This document shows, one piece after another, positions 44,373 through 55,041 of a stretch of DNA of 64,000 nucleotides (position 1 is its first letter; each line of letters starts with the position of its first letter). The stretch comes from Pandoraea commovens. Lineage in GTDB: Bacteria; Pseudomonadota; Gammaproteobacteria; Burkholderiales; Burkholderiaceae. The stretch spans positions 62,001 through 126,000 of the forward strand of contig NZ_CABPSA010000009.1 in the NCBI RefSeq assembly GCF_902459615.1, in the 5' to 3' direction. Position numbers and translations under genes: made by a program. The notes below the pieces were generated by a model that was given only the letters and a program-made list of their open reading frames with translations, did no database searches and was not told where the DNA came from.

Positions 44373-46322
44373 TCACCCGCGCAGCAACCCGAAGCGCCTG
44401 AGCTTGCGATACAGCGTGTTGCGGCTCACGCCGAGCCGTCGCGCGGCGGCACTCACCTGCCCCTGACAGGCGTCGAGCGCCGCACGCAGCGCCTGACGCT
44501 CGGCCGCCTCCAGCGGTGCCTCGGACAATCCGTCGGTTGTTGAATCGGACGGTGAAACACCCGCCACCGCGATTCCCGCTTCGCGCAATTCGTCCGGCAG
44601 ATCGTCAACGGTGACGACGCCATTCTCGCTGAGCGCCACCAGCGTCCGAATGACGCTGCGCATCTGACGCACATTCCCCGGCCACGTGTGATGACACAAC
44701 CGGTCGAGCGCGGCGGGCGTCACATGCATTGCGGGGCCATGGCCAGACACTTCCGCCTGTGTGAACAGTCGTTCAATCACCTCCGCCTTATCCTCGCGCT
44801 CGCGCAGCGGCGGCACTGTGACTTCGAGCCCGCTCAGGCGATAGAACAGATCCTCGCGAAACAAGCGCTCTTCGATGCGTTCGGAGAGATCGCGATGCGT
44901 GGCACTCAGCACGCGAATGTCGAGCGGCACCGGTTCGCCACCGCCCAGTGGCGACACCATCCGCTCCTCCAGCACGCGCAGCAGACGCGTTTGCATCGCG
45001 AACGGCATGTCGCCGATCTCGTCGAGAAACAACGTGCCGCCGTTCGCCTGCCACAGCTTGCCCGTCATCCCTTCCTTGCGCGCGCCGGTGAAGCTGCCGC
45101 CCACGTAGCCGAACAACTCGCTTTCGATCAGCGACTCGGGAATCGCCGCACAATTCAGCGCGACGAACGGCCCGCCCGAACGTGTGCTCGCCGCGTGTAC
45201 CGCGCGCGCGAACACTTCTTTGCCGCTTCCTGTTTCACCACGAATCAGCACGGGCACGTCGTGCGCGAAGACTCGGCATGCCTTTGAGAACGCGCGCGCC
45301 AGCGTGGGATCTGAGAACGGCTCAGTGAGAACCTCCGGCACAGGGCGCGACACACTGGGCGCACGCCGGAGCACACGTGCAGGTGCGCGCAGCATCGCCA
45401 GCAACGACTCCCCGGCGTTCGCACCGGTATTGGCGTGCAACGGCCAGCACGTACTCGGCGACGGATGCGCCCGCGCGAGGAGGGCGTCGAGCGTCTGCAC
45501 GAACCATCGGTCCACGCGCGTGCCCACCAGCGCGTCGCGCGTCACGCCAAGACAATTCAGTGCGCTTTGATTCGCGGCCAGCACGCGCCCGGCATCGTCA
45601 AACGCGAGCAGCGCCTGCGCGAACCCACCAAGATGGTCGGCTTGCTCTTGCCATTGCAGCAGCCATTCGTCGCGATAGTGCTGGAAGAAATACTCGCTCT
45701 CGACAACCTTCGCCGACAGATTGACGAGCGCCAGCGTATGAAACTGACTCTGACGCGTGAGATCCGTACTGGTGGAGGACACGTCGATCACCGCCAGCAG
45801 ATCGCCCTGCGGCGCAAACACCGGACTCGCCGTGCAAGTGAGCGGCGTATGCAGTGCGCGAAAGTGATCCTGCTGACAGATGATGACGGGCGCGCGCTCG
45901 ACGGCGCACGTCCCGATACCGTTGGTGCCCTCGCAAGACTCGCTCCAGTCCGCCCCCGGCCACAGCCCGGCGCGATGGAAGTCGTCGCGAGTGCCGTCAT
46001 GCAGACGCGAGTCGACGATCACGCCGTCCGGGGCGGTGAGCAACACGGCCTGACGCGGGTTCATCAGCTGACGTTGCAGACGTTCCAACACTGGCATGGA
46101 GACGTTGCGCAGGCGTTCCATCGCACTGCGGCGTTCGCGCAATTGCGAGGATTCGAGCACGCGCGGCGCCATGCGTGCGCCCGGGTCGAGCGCGTGCGTG
46201 TCGAGGCAGCGCCGCCACGAACTGGCGATGTTCGGGTCGGTCGCCACCGAGCCCGATGGCGAATGGCCCTGTGCGACGTTCAGCACACGGCGTGCGTGTG
46301 CGGCTTGCGTACTGGCTGGCAT
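44373..46322 (-). CDS. AcoR-type sigma-54-dependent activator
   Basis: A 649-residue transcriptional activator. Order: N-terminal GAF-type sensing domain (about 70-200), a PAS-like segment (about 220-310), a sigma-54 AAA+ domain (about 335-570) and a C-terminal Fis-type helix-turn-helix (about 605-645). The ATPase has Walker A RGETGSGKEVFAR, the sigma-54 contact loop GGSFTGA (usual form GAFTGA), GGTLFLDEIGDMP and WPGNVRQMR. The HTH is AAARRLGVSRNTLYRKLRRFG. The start at 46322 has GGGGGAG seven bases upstream. It is divergent from the aldehyde dehydrogenase gene, which it most likely activates. Confidence 0.93.
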   Translation of the reverse strand: MPASTQAAHARRVLNVAQGHSPSGSVATDPNIASSWRRCLDTHALDPGARMAPRVLESSQLRERRSAMERLRNVSMPVLERLQRQLMNPRQAVLLTAPDGVIVDSRLHDGTRDDFHRAGLWPGADWSESCEGTNGIGTCAVERAPVIICQQDHFRALHTPLTCTASPVFAPQGDLLAVIDVSSTSTDLTRQSQFHTLALVNLSAKVVESEYFFQHYRDEWLLQWQEQADHLGGFAQALLAFDDAGRVLAANQSALNCLGVTRDALVGTRVDRWFVQTLDALLARAHPSPSTCWPLHANTGANAGESLLAMLRAPARVLRRAPSVSRPVPEVLTEPFSDPTLARAFSKACRVFAHDVPVLIRGETGSGKEVFARAVHAASTRSGGPFVALNCAAIPESLIESELFGYVGGSFTGARKEGMTGKLWQANGGTLFLDEIGDMPFAMQTRLLRVLEERMVSPLGGGEPVPLDIRVLSATHRDLSERIEERLFREDLFYRLSGLEVTVPPLREREDKAEVIERLFTQAEVSGHGPAMHVTPAALDRLCHHTWPGNVRQMRSVIRTLVALSENGVVTVDDLPDELREAGIAVAGVSPSDSTTDGLSEAPLEAAERQALRAALDACQGQVSAAARRLGVSRNTLYRKLRRFGLLRG

Positions 46323-46459
46323 TGGTCGTCTCCCCCGTGCCGGATGATCTGATGATCTCGTATCGTTCCCGAAGCATCCCCCATGCGCGAAGCGATTGCA
46401 ATGCGCCATGTCAATCGGGAAACGCAAAGCGATTGACGCAGGCTCTGACGCCTGCGGGA

Positions 46460-46512
46460 GTGTCACGGTCCTGAGACAACGTGTGCCACACCGCAGGACA
46501 CAGGTGTCACGG
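46460..46512. promoter_or_regulatory. Candidate activator binding sites (two repeats)
   Basis: GTGTCACGG occurs at 46460-46468 and again at 46504-46512, 44 bp apart, or about four helical turns. They lie 65-120 bp upstream of the sigma-54 promoter at 46577, where enhancer sites are expected. Inference from repetition and position. Confidence 0.45.
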
Positions 46513-46576
46513 AATCGGTACACACCGTGCTGTCCCGCATGCCGGCGGGGCACGTCGTTGCGCGAATGGCAGGGTC

Positions 46577-46592
46577 TGGCCCACGACTTGCT
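46577..46592 (+). promoter_or_regulatory. Sigma-54 promoter for the aldehyde dehydrogenase
   Basis: TGGCCCACGACTTGCT matches TGGCACG-N4-TTGCW with two mismatches (C and A for A and G) and correct GG/GC spacing. It lies 56 bp before the gene start and is next to a sigma-54 activator gene. Confidence 0.75.
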
Positions 46593-46647
46593 TAGTAGCG
46601 TCTCGCGCAGTCAACGTCCGCGCTACAACGATATCCGGAGACACAAC

Positions 46648-48168
<1,521 letters not shown>

Positions 48169-48202
48169 GCAATCCCTCTAGTCGTATGTGACCTTGCAGT
48201 AG

Positions 48203-48244
48203 ATCAAAGACGCATCGCGCGGCGAGTGCGATGCTGTCTTTGAT
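48203..48244. repeat. Inverted repeat between the two dehydrogenase genes
   Basis: A near-perfect inverted repeat, 48203-48218 (16 nt) with 48228-48244 (17 nt, one bulged base), separated by nine bases. It has no T tract. It could stabilise the aldehyde dehydrogenase mRNA or partly stop transcription. Confidence 0.5.
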
Positions 48245-48328
48245 GCATGCAAAAGATGATTCTGGACACCCCGTCGCGCCATTTGCGCGCGGGGAGTGCC
48301 CCTCACAGAACAGATAAGGAGCATGACG

Positions 48329-49477
48329 ATGAGCACGACTTTCTTCATTCCCGCCGTCAACATGATGGGCGTGGGCAGCCTTGACGAAGCGATTGCCGCC
48401 CTGCGCCAATACCATTTCCGCCGCGCTCTGATCGTGACCGATGCCGGTCTCGCGAAGGCGGGCGTCGCCGAGAAGGTGGCGAAGCTGCTGACGCAGCAGG
48501 ACATTCAATCGATCGTCTTCGACGGCGCGAAACCGAACCCGACCGTGAGCAACGTCGAAGCCGGTCTGGCAATCCTGAAGCAGAACCAGTGCGACTTCGT
48601 GATTTCGCTGGGTGGCGGCTCGCCGCACGACTGCGCGAAGGGGATTGCACTGTGTGCGACGAACGGCGGCCACATCTCGGAGTATGAGGGCGTCGATCAG
48701 TCGAAGAAGCCGCAATTGCCGCTCGTCGCGATCAACACGACGGCCGGGACCGCGAGCGAGATGACGCGCTTTTGCATCATCACGGACGAAAAGCGTCATG
48801 TGAAGATGGCCATTGTCGACCGCAACGTCACACCGCTGTTGTCCGTCAACGATCCGGCGCTGATGGCGGCGATGCCCAAGGGGCTGACGGCCGCGACCGG
48901 CATGGATGCACTGACGCACGCCACCGAAGCTTACGTGTCGACCGCTGCCACCCCGATCACCGACGCGTGCGCGCTCAAGGCCGTCACGCTGATCTCGCAG
49001 AATCTGCGTCGTGCGGTGTCGCACGGCGACGACATGAACGCACGCGAGAACATGGCGTACGCACAGTTTCTGGCGGGCATGGCGTTCAACAACGCGTCGC
49101 TCGGTTACGTGCACGCGATGGCGCACCAGTTGGGCGGGTTCTACGATCTGCCGCACGGCGTGTGCAACGCGGTTCTGTTGCCACACGTGGAGGAGTTCAA
49201 CGCGAGCACCAGCGCGGCGCGTCTGAAAGACATCGCGCAGGCGATGGGCGAGAAGGTTGAAGGGCTGAGCGACGACGAAGGTGCAAAGGTCGCCATCGCG
49301 GCGATTCGCCGGTTGTCGAAGGACATCGGCATTCCGTCGGGGTTGGCCGAACTCGGGGCGAAGAAGGAAGACGTCCCGACGCTCGCCGCCAACGCGATGC
49401 AGGACGCCTGCGGGTTCACCAACCCGCGTCGCGCTGAGCAAGCGGAAATCGAAGCGATTTTCCTGCGAGCGTTCTGA
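48329..49477 (+). CDS. Iron-containing alcohol dehydrogenase (YiaY type)
   Basis: A 382-residue group III alcohol dehydrogenase. It has the NAD-binding [28 protein letters not shown], and the metal-binding His residues in THATEAYVS and [26 protein letters not shown]. It would interconvert a short-chain alcohol and aldehyde with NAD, providing the substrate for the aldehyde dehydrogenase gene upstream. The start at 48329 is preferred over an ATG six bases earlier because AAGGAG is then seven bases away. Confidence 0.93.
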   Translation: MSTTFFIPAVNMMGVGSLDEAIAALRQYHFRRALIVTDAGLAKAGVAEKVAKLLTQQDIQSIVFDGAKPNPTVSNVEAGLAILKQNQCDFVISLGGGSPHDCAKGIALCATNGGHISEYEGVDQSKKPQLPLVAINTTAGTASEMTRFCIITDEKRHVKMAIVDRNVTPLLSVNDPALMAAMPKGLTAATGMDALTHATEAYVSTAATPITDACALKAVTLISQNLRRAVSHGDDMNARENMAYAQFLAGMAFNNASLGYVHAMAHQLGGFYDLPHGVCNAVLLPHVEEFNASTSAARLKDIAQAMGEKVEGLSDDEGAKVAIAAIRRLSKDIGIPSGLAELGAKKEDVPTLAANAMQDACGFTNPRRAEQAEIEAIFLRAF

Positions 49478-49498
49478 AGTCGACGCGGGCTACGCCGA

Positions 49499-50032
49499 TT
49501 AGCGCGTGGTCATGCCGACCGGCGGCTGGACACGTTGAATCGTGTTCACCTGAACACCGGCGAGTGTGGCCACGCCGTTGGCGGCTTCGGAACCCACGTT
49601 TTCGGCAACCAGACCAATGCCGTTAATCGACGAACGAGCCGTGTCTTCAACGGAGTACGTCTTCCCCGACACGTCCACGCGGGCCTTGATGTGGTCGCTG
49701 CCCGACATAAAGCCGAGCACCAGACGGGCGGCGGCCGAACGTGCGTTAAATTCCTCGACAGTAATCTTCACCGGCACGCCACTGGCCGAAACCGCCATGC
49801 CGTTCTTCTCGGCCTGCAATTTGAACGCATCGAGAATGCCCGTCTTCACTTCGGGGCTCAGTTCATGGCCGTTCGATTCGATGGTCGGCAGTGCGATGCC
49901 CTGCTTGAGCGTTGTGGCCAAAGCCGGATCGACGGAGCGCGAAGTATCCAGCGTCGACGACGTCGAAGCACACCCCGTCAGCGCGAGCGCCAGAATTGCA
50001 ACACCTGCATGAAGGACTTTACGTACGTTCAT
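49499..50032 (-). CDS. Lipoprotein of unknown function
   Basis: A 177-residue lipoprotein with lipobox LALTGC (Cys21; MNVRKVLHAGVAILALALTGC). The mature part has VPVKITVEEFNARSAAARLVLGFMSG and KARVDVSGKTYSVEDTARSS, a pattern of small proteins with DUF4410-like folds, but I cannot assign a family securely. The start at 50032 is chosen for the signal sequence. It is convergent with the alcohol dehydrogenase gene with 21 bp between stops. Confidence 0.75.
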   Translation of the reverse strand: MNVRKVLHAGVAILALALTGCASTSSTLDTSRSVDPALATTLKQGIALPTIESNGHELSPEVKTGILDAFKLQAEKNGMAVSASGVPVKITVEEFNARSAAARLVLGFMSGSDHIKARVDVSGKTYSVEDTARSSINGIGLVAENVGSEAANGVATLAGVQVNTIQRVQPPVGMTTR

Positions 50033-50265
50033 TCCATTAACCCCAGTTATGTGAACATCTGATAAATGATCCGGGACGGTGCGGCTCCTCAATTTGATCC
50101 GCTTTCTATTTCTAAGAGCGCCTCGGATTCCCAACCGGCGAGAACCGGTCGGAACAGAGCATTACGGATGCAGACACTGATTTCTTTAGGGTAGCGACGG
50201 AATTTTCGTTCTTGCGCTTTCTATCTGCGACCTCTCCGCTCGGCCAACGACGCCATAGAAAAACA

Positions 50266-50293
50266 AAGGGCTACGTGAAATTACGTAGCCCTT
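50266..50293 (-). terminator. Rho-independent terminator
   Basis: Perfect 11-bp stem (50266-50276 with 50283-50293), loop GAAATT; the A-rich left flank gives a U tract on the minus strand. It ends the MFS transcript (stop at 50313). Its core is related to the hairpin at 60542. Confidence 0.8.
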
Positions 50294-50312
50294 AACGTTT
50301 TTCGGGAAATCC

Positions 50313-51671
50313 TCACGCCACCGCAGGCACCCCCGGCACCCGCTCGCGCCGTTTCATCCGCCACCAGATCAGGATGGCGACGAACGCTTCGAGTGCCGCT
50401 ACGATCCAGAGGCCGCCGTTGAAGCTGCCCGTCGCATCTTTCACGATGCCCAGCAGATAAGGTGAGCCGAACCCCGCAAGGTTTGCCACGGAGTTGATGA
50501 ACGCCACGCCCATCGCGGCAGCACCGCCCGCGAGATAGGCATTCGGCAACTGCCAGAACACCGGAATCGCGCCCATCGTGCCGGACACGGCAATGACCAG
50601 ACACAGGAACGCCGCCACGCCATTGCTTCCCGCAAACACGCCGACGCCCGCTAGTCCACACGCCCCGATGAAAACCGGAATCGCACAATGCATGCGCGCC
50701 TCGCGACGTTTGTCCGCGCTGTAGCCGATGGCGATCTGGAAGATTGCGCCGAAGACGTACATCACACCGACGAGCAACCCGATATGTAACGGATTCGTCG
50801 GACCCAACGCGCGCACGATGGTCGGTGCGAAGAATGAGAGCGTTGCGTTCGCTGCCACGATACCGAAGTAGATGCCTGTAAGCAGCCACAGCTTCGGGCT
50901 GCGCACGGCAAGCATGAAGCTATGCTCGCGCTGCCCCGCGCCCTTACGGTCGTTGTCCAGATCGGATTGCAGCAGGCGCTTCTCATGCTCCGACAACCAA
51001 CTGGCCTGCTCCGGCTTGTCGACGAGGAACCACACAGCCAGCGCGCCCGCGAGGACCGTCGGCACACCTTCGAGCAGGAACAGCCATTGCCACCCGGCCC
51101 AGCCGTTCACGCCGTGCATACCGTTCAGAATGACCCCCGCGAGCGGTGCGCCCACCACCGACGACACAGCCGACGCCGAGATGAACCACGCAAACGCCTT
51201 CGCGCGTCGGTGCGCCGGGAACCAGAACGTCAGATACAGCAGCACGCCCGGCTGGAAACCCGCCTCGAACGCGCCGAGCAGAAAGCGCATGACGTAGAAG
51301 TACGCGGGCGAGTGCGTGAACATCATGAGCACGCAGATCGTCCCCCAGCCCAATGTGATGCGTGCGAGCGTGCGACGCGCGCCGATGCGCAACAGCAGCC
51401 AGTTGCTCGGGATTTCCAGGAAGAAGTACCCAAGGAAGAAGATACCCGCGCCGATGCCGTACACCGTCTCGCTGAAGCCGAGATCCTGCTGCATCTGCAA
51501 CTTCGCGAAGCCGACGTTCACCCGGTCGATCCACGCAAGCATCCACAGCACAAATATGAACGGAATGATCCGCCACATGATCTTGCGATAGATGGGGTCG
51601 AGCATGTGATCCTGCGGATTGGCGAACGCGTGTGTGCCGTCGCTCGCTCGCGACGTTGGCTGTTGGTTCAT
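50313..51671 (-). CDS. MFS transporter, anion:cation symporter (tartrate/phthalate) type
   Basis: A 452-residue MFS protein of the ACS branch, with 12 helices. WMLAWIDRVNVGFAKLQMQQDLG in helix 1 and its loop and GAFEAGFQPGVLLYLTFWFP are signatures of transporters for tartrate, phthalate, galactarate and related acids. AGGAG lies five bases before the ATG. It is the last member of a minus-strand catabolic block (50.3-58.8 kb), although the next upstream gene may have a separate transcript. Confidence 0.9.
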   Translation of the reverse strand: MNQQPTSRASDGTHAFANPQDHMLDPIYRKIMWRIIPFIFVLWMLAWIDRVNVGFAKLQMQQDLGFSETVYGIGAGIFFLGYFFLEIPSNWLLLRIGARRTLARITLGWGTICVLMMFTHSPAYFYVMRFLLGAFEAGFQPGVLLYLTFWFPAHRRAKAFAWFISASAVSSVVGAPLAGVILNGMHGVNGWAGWQWLFLLEGVPTVLAGALAVWFLVDKPEQASWLSEHEKRLLQSDLDNDRKGAGQREHSFMLAVRSPKLWLLTGIYFGIVAANATLSFFAPTIVRALGPTNPLHIGLLVGVMYVFGAIFQIAIGYSADKRREARMHCAIPVFIGACGLAGVGVFAGSNGVAAFLCLVIAVSGTMGAIPVFWQLPNAYLAGGAAAMGVAFINSVANLAGFGSPYLLGIVKDATGSFNGGLWIVAALEAFVAILIWWRMKRRERVPGVPAVA

Positions 51672-51739
51672 ATCGACTCCTGCATTGTTCTGTATTCACC
51701 ATTGATGTTGGGACCAACGACGACTTTAGACGGAATGGA

Positions 51740-52417
51740 TTACGCGGCTTCGTCCAGTCCCATTGCCTGAAGCAGCGCGCTGCAGGCCGCCGGCACCGGC
51801 CCGATCACCGGTACTGAGAAGCGCTCGCCGAGCGCCTGCGCCGCCTCACCCAGCGGGCCGCCACCGATCACGACAGCTTGCGCCCCGTCGAGCCGAATGC
51901 ACGCGTCGACGGCACCGGCAAGGCTGCTTTCCAGTTGCGACGGCTCGTCGCCGAGCGCAAGCGGATCGCCCGTCGTGAACCGCGCCCCCGTGAAGCTCGC
52001 GCCCAGGCCCAGCTTCCGGACGTTCGACGCAATCGAGTCGGCCAGTTGCGGTGTCGTCGTGGCGATGCCGAAACGACGGCCGCCCTCGCCTGCCTCTCGC
52101 ACCGATGCCGAGCCGATCCCGACCACCGGCACGTCCAGACGCGCCCGCAGCGCTTCGATCCCCGGGTCGCCGAACGCGCCGACGATCACACCGTCCGCCT
52201 GCTCCGCAAGCGCAACGATTTGCGGATCGTTCACGGCGTCAGCGGCCACCGCGAGGTCCTGCTCGTCGACGATCATTGGCGCGCCGCGCGCGACCGTCGC
52301 GCCAACCACCGTCGGCGGCGACGTCATCACGCTGGCGAAATACGTGCGGGCGATGTCGACCATCATTTGCGTCGTCGCCGTCGACGTGTTGGGGTTAATG
52401 AGCAGGATGTGAGTCAT
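51740..52417 (-). CDS. Asp/Glu/hydantoin racemase-family protein without catalytic Cys
   Basis: A 225-residue protein of the Asp/Glu racemase superfamily. It begins MTHILLINPNTS as hydantoin and allantoin racemases do. These enzymes use two cysteines, in GCFDDP-type and LGCAGM-type loops. Here the first reads VGAFGDPG and the second VIGGGPLG, so both are replaced by Ala or Gly. The only cysteines (ACIRL, AACSAL) are elsewhere. It may be a decarboxylase, an isomerase with another mechanism, or an inactive relative. It lies between two MFS transporter genes, with 24 bp to the upstream one. Confidence 0.82.
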   Translation of the reverse strand: MTHILLINPNTSTATTQMMVDIARTYFASVMTSPPTVVGATVARGAPMIVDEQDLAVAADAVNDPQIVALAEQADGVIVGAFGDPGIEALRARLDVPVVGIGSASVREAGEGGRRFGIATTTPQLADSIASNVRKLGLGASFTGARFTTGDPLALGDEPSQLESSLAGAVDACIRLDGAQAVVIGGGPLGEAAQALGERFSVPVIGPVPAACSALLQAMGLDEAA

Positions 52418-52440
52418 GGAAATCTCGGCGAATCAGGAGT

Positions 52441-53916
52441 TCAAGAAGCGTGCGAAGCGGATGCGGTGGAGGCTGGCGCGTCGGAAGACGTCCTGGCAGC
52501 CGCCTGCGGATCGTCGTCGCCCGGCGCGTCGGGGCCGTCGATGGGCTTGCCGAACGTCTCCGGCGCAAAGGTCAGTGCGATGGCGAACACGGCGTACATC
52601 GCGGCCATCATCCCGAACATGCCGCCGATGCCGTACTGGTCGAATACGCGGCCAGCCACCAGCGGCATCGCCGCACCGGCCAACGTCCCCAGCGCCAGAA
52701 TGAACGCCGTGCCAAACGCCCGCACTCGCGTGGGATAGAGTTCCGGCGCGTAGATCCAGATGGACGTATTGAGCAGCAGCACGCAGAACTGGAAAGCCGC
52801 ACCGAACGCGAGAATCAGGGGCTGCGACTTCGACAAAAACCCGAAGCACAGACCGATCACACATGCGGCGATAGCACCGAGCGTCAGCACGCGTTTGCGC
52901 GGGAAGCGGAAGCCGAAGTACGACGCCGTGATCGCGCCGAGCAGGCTGCCCGACTGCATCACGATGGTGAACACGAAGCTCTTGCTCAGCGTGTAGCCCT
53001 GCGCCATCAGAATCGTCGGCATCAGCGTGAGCACTGAAATCTGCGCGCCATAGGTCATGCACACCGCGACACCGACGGCCACCGTGCGACGCGCCAGCGG
53101 TCCGACGAACACTTCGCTCAGACGCACCTTTTCCGCACGGTGCGCGCCGTTCGACGCTTCGCTCAGGTAAGGCTTCGTGCCGCCAGCGGCGGACTTACCC
53201 AGCTTGCCCGACGCGAGAATGTTGAGGACCCGGTTAGCCTCTTCCACGCGGCCTTTGGAGAGCAGAAAGCGCGGCGTCTCCGGAATAAAGCGTCGATAGA
53301 GCAGCACGAAAAAGGCCGGAAGCACGAGGCAGCCGAACAACCAGCGCCAGCTATCCGGCCCGGGGAAGAAGGCGAAGACCGCCAACCCGAACGCCGGTGC
53401 GAGCATGTTGCCCAGCCCACCGCCCGCGACGTTGATCGCGCCCACCGCCACGCCACGGAAACGCGACGAGCAGAACTCCGCGAGCATGGTGACGGCAATC
53501 GAGATTTCGCCGCCGAGACCGAAGCCGACGATGAAGCGTCCGGCGGCGAGCATCGTGTAGTTCGTCGCCAAAGCGCAGATCAGTGCGCCGAGCGTGAACA
53601 GCATCAGATTGATGCTCAGCATCGTGCGACGCCCGAAGCGGTCGGCGATGTAGCCCGAACCAAGTCGGCCGATGGCGGCTGCACCGAACGTTAACGTGTT
53701 GAGAAAGCCGATCTGGGCGGCAGAGATGCCCCAGTACTCGCGCAACAACGGCCCCACGAGGCCGACGGCGTTCTGCTCGAAGACGTCGAACAGAACCCCG
53801 AACAGAATCAGTGCGAGGATCTTCTTGTGTGACGGCGTCACGCCAATGTCGTCGAGCGCCCGTTCGAGCTGCTGCAACCTGGGTTCCGACGACGATACGA
53901 CCACTTCTGCGCCCAT
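52441..53916 (-). CDS. MFS transporter, sugar/aromatic-acid porter type
   Basis: A 491-residue MFS protein. Motifs GSGYIADRFGRRTML (loop 2-3) and PETPRFLLSKGR (loop 6-7), with the YAPELYPTRVRAFGT segment, place it in the sugar/acid:H+ symporter group. The last 35 residues are an unordered Asp/Ala/Ser tail. AGGGAG lies seven bases before the ATG. It is probably cotranscribed with the racemase-family gene. The ligand is unknown. Confidence 0.88.
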   Translation of the reverse strand: MGAEVVVSSSEPRLQQLERALDDIGVTPSHKKILALILFGVLFDVFEQNAVGLVGPLLREYWGISAAQIGFLNTLTFGAAAIGRLGSGYIADRFGRRTMLSINLMLFTLGALICALATNYTMLAAGRFIVGFGLGGEISIAVTMLAEFCSSRFRGVAVGAINVAGGGLGNMLAPAFGLAVFAFFPGPDSWRWLFGCLVLPAFFVLLYRRFIPETPRFLLSKGRVEEANRVLNILASGKLGKSAAGGTKPYLSEASNGAHRAEKVRLSEVFVGPLARRTVAVGVAVCMTYGAQISVLTLMPTILMAQGYTLSKSFVFTIVMQSGSLLGAITASYFGFRFPRKRVLTLGAIAACVIGLCFGFLSKSQPLILAFGAAFQFCVLLLNTSIWIYAPELYPTRVRAFGTAFILALGTLAGAAMPLVAGRVFDQYGIGGMFGMMAAMYAVFAIALTFAPETFGKPIDGPDAPGDDDPQAAARTSSDAPASTASASHAS

Positions 53917-54014
53917 CGTAAAACTCCCTGCGCCTGGATTGGCGCCTTTGCGACCGAATTGCCTCGCCCTCTGATGAACCTGTTTGGATAATATTTTTTC
54001 AGATTATTTGTTTT

Positions 54015-54030
54015 TGAAAATTATTTTTCA
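54015..54030. promoter_or_regulatory. Candidate RpiR operator
   Basis: TGAAAATTATTTTTCA is an inverted repeat (TGAAAA/TTTTCA with a four-base centre) in an unusually AT-rich stretch between the MFS gene and the RpiR gene. RpiR-family regulators often bind TGAAA-type palindromes. Prediction only. Confidence 0.4.
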
Positions 54031-54141
54031 TATCAGGGTTTAGCCTGACGATGCGGACGACGCGAACGAGCGACCGCCTTGGCAGGAGATGCCAATGATG
54101 GGGAGGTTTGAGGCAGAGCGCCGTCGGACGACGGCGGTGGG

Positions 54142-54996
54142 TCAAATTTCGTCGAGTGCGTCGTGGAACGCTTCCACGAGGCCGAGGTGACGACGTCCCG
54201 GATTGCCCGCAAGCGTCATAACCTGCGTGACGATCAGGTGGCACAGACCGATCACCGCCGTGTGGTTATCGAGCACGCCGGGGCCTTGCACGTCGCACTG
54301 CAACGACCACTTCGCGGGCGTCTTCGTCACGCCATTGCGCTCGGTGATGTAGACGAGATTCGGACAAGCTTTCGCGAGTTGCGCGACGATCGTCGGCATC
54401 TGACGAACGCGACGGCGCAGCGCGAACACGATCACGATGTCGTCTGCACCGATGCCTGCGAGATGTTCACCGAGCGTTTCGCCCGCACCGGGGATGACTT
54501 GTGCGCTGGGGACGGTTTGCAGCAACTGCCAGCGGAAATACATCGCGAGCGGCAGGCTGGAGCGAAAGCCCACAACCCAGACTTTGCGCGCCGAGAGAAT
54601 CGCGGCGGCGATCTGTTCGATTTCGGTGGACGAGAGACGGCGATAGGTCGCGTCGATGTTGGCGAGGCTTTGCTGACGATGCGCGCCGACGACATCGTCG
54701 GCCACAGCTTCGGTCGCGTGCGCGGTCGCAGCCATCACCAGAGGAGAGCCAGCGCGTTGCTCGGAGCGGACGTGTTTGCGTGCGTCGTCGAACGACTCGT
54801 AGCCCAGACGTCGCACGAAGCGCGTGACGGTGGCATTCGAGACCTGAGCCAGCGTGGCCAGCTCGGACGCCGAATACCCCGCCAGATCGCCCGGCAGATC
54901 GAGCGCGAATTCGGCCAGACGCCGCTCTGACGGCGAGAGCTGGTCGAGCTGATCGCGAATCCGGCCGACGAAAGACTTCTTCACGTGAGATGCCAT
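54142..54996 (-). CDS. MurR/RpiR-family regulator
   Basis: A 284-residue transcription factor with an N-terminal helix-turn-helix (about residues 10-80: YSASELATLAQVSNATVTRFVRRLGYESFDD) and a C-terminal SIS sugar-isomerase-like domain (about 125-260) with VVGFRSSLPLAMYF. SIS domains bind phosphosugars or amino-sugar ligands. It lies between the racemase/MFS pair and the two hydrolase genes, so it likely regulates this catabolic block. No strong ribosome site is visible. Confidence 0.9.
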   Translation of the reverse strand: MASHVKKSFVGRIRDQLDQLSPSERRLAEFALDLPGDLAGYSASELATLAQVSNATVTRFVRRLGYESFDDARKHVRSEQRAGSPLVMAATAHATEAVADDVVGAHRQQSLANIDATYRRLSSTEIEQIAAAILSARKVWVVGFRSSLPLAMYFRWQLLQTVPSAQVIPGAGETLGEHLAGIGADDIVIVFALRRRVRQMPTIVAQLAKACPNLVYITERNGVTKTPAKWSLQCDVQGPGVLDNHTAVIGLCHLIVTQVMTLAGNPGRRHLGLVEAFHDALDEI

Positions 54997-55041
54997 GAGC
55001 GTTTGTGCGGTTAGGGCGGGCTATTGTCGCCCGATTTTGCC

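Noticed and set aside
44336-44380. Hairpin between creA and the activator gene as a terminator
   Set aside because: The possible stem is short, with no T tract on either strand.
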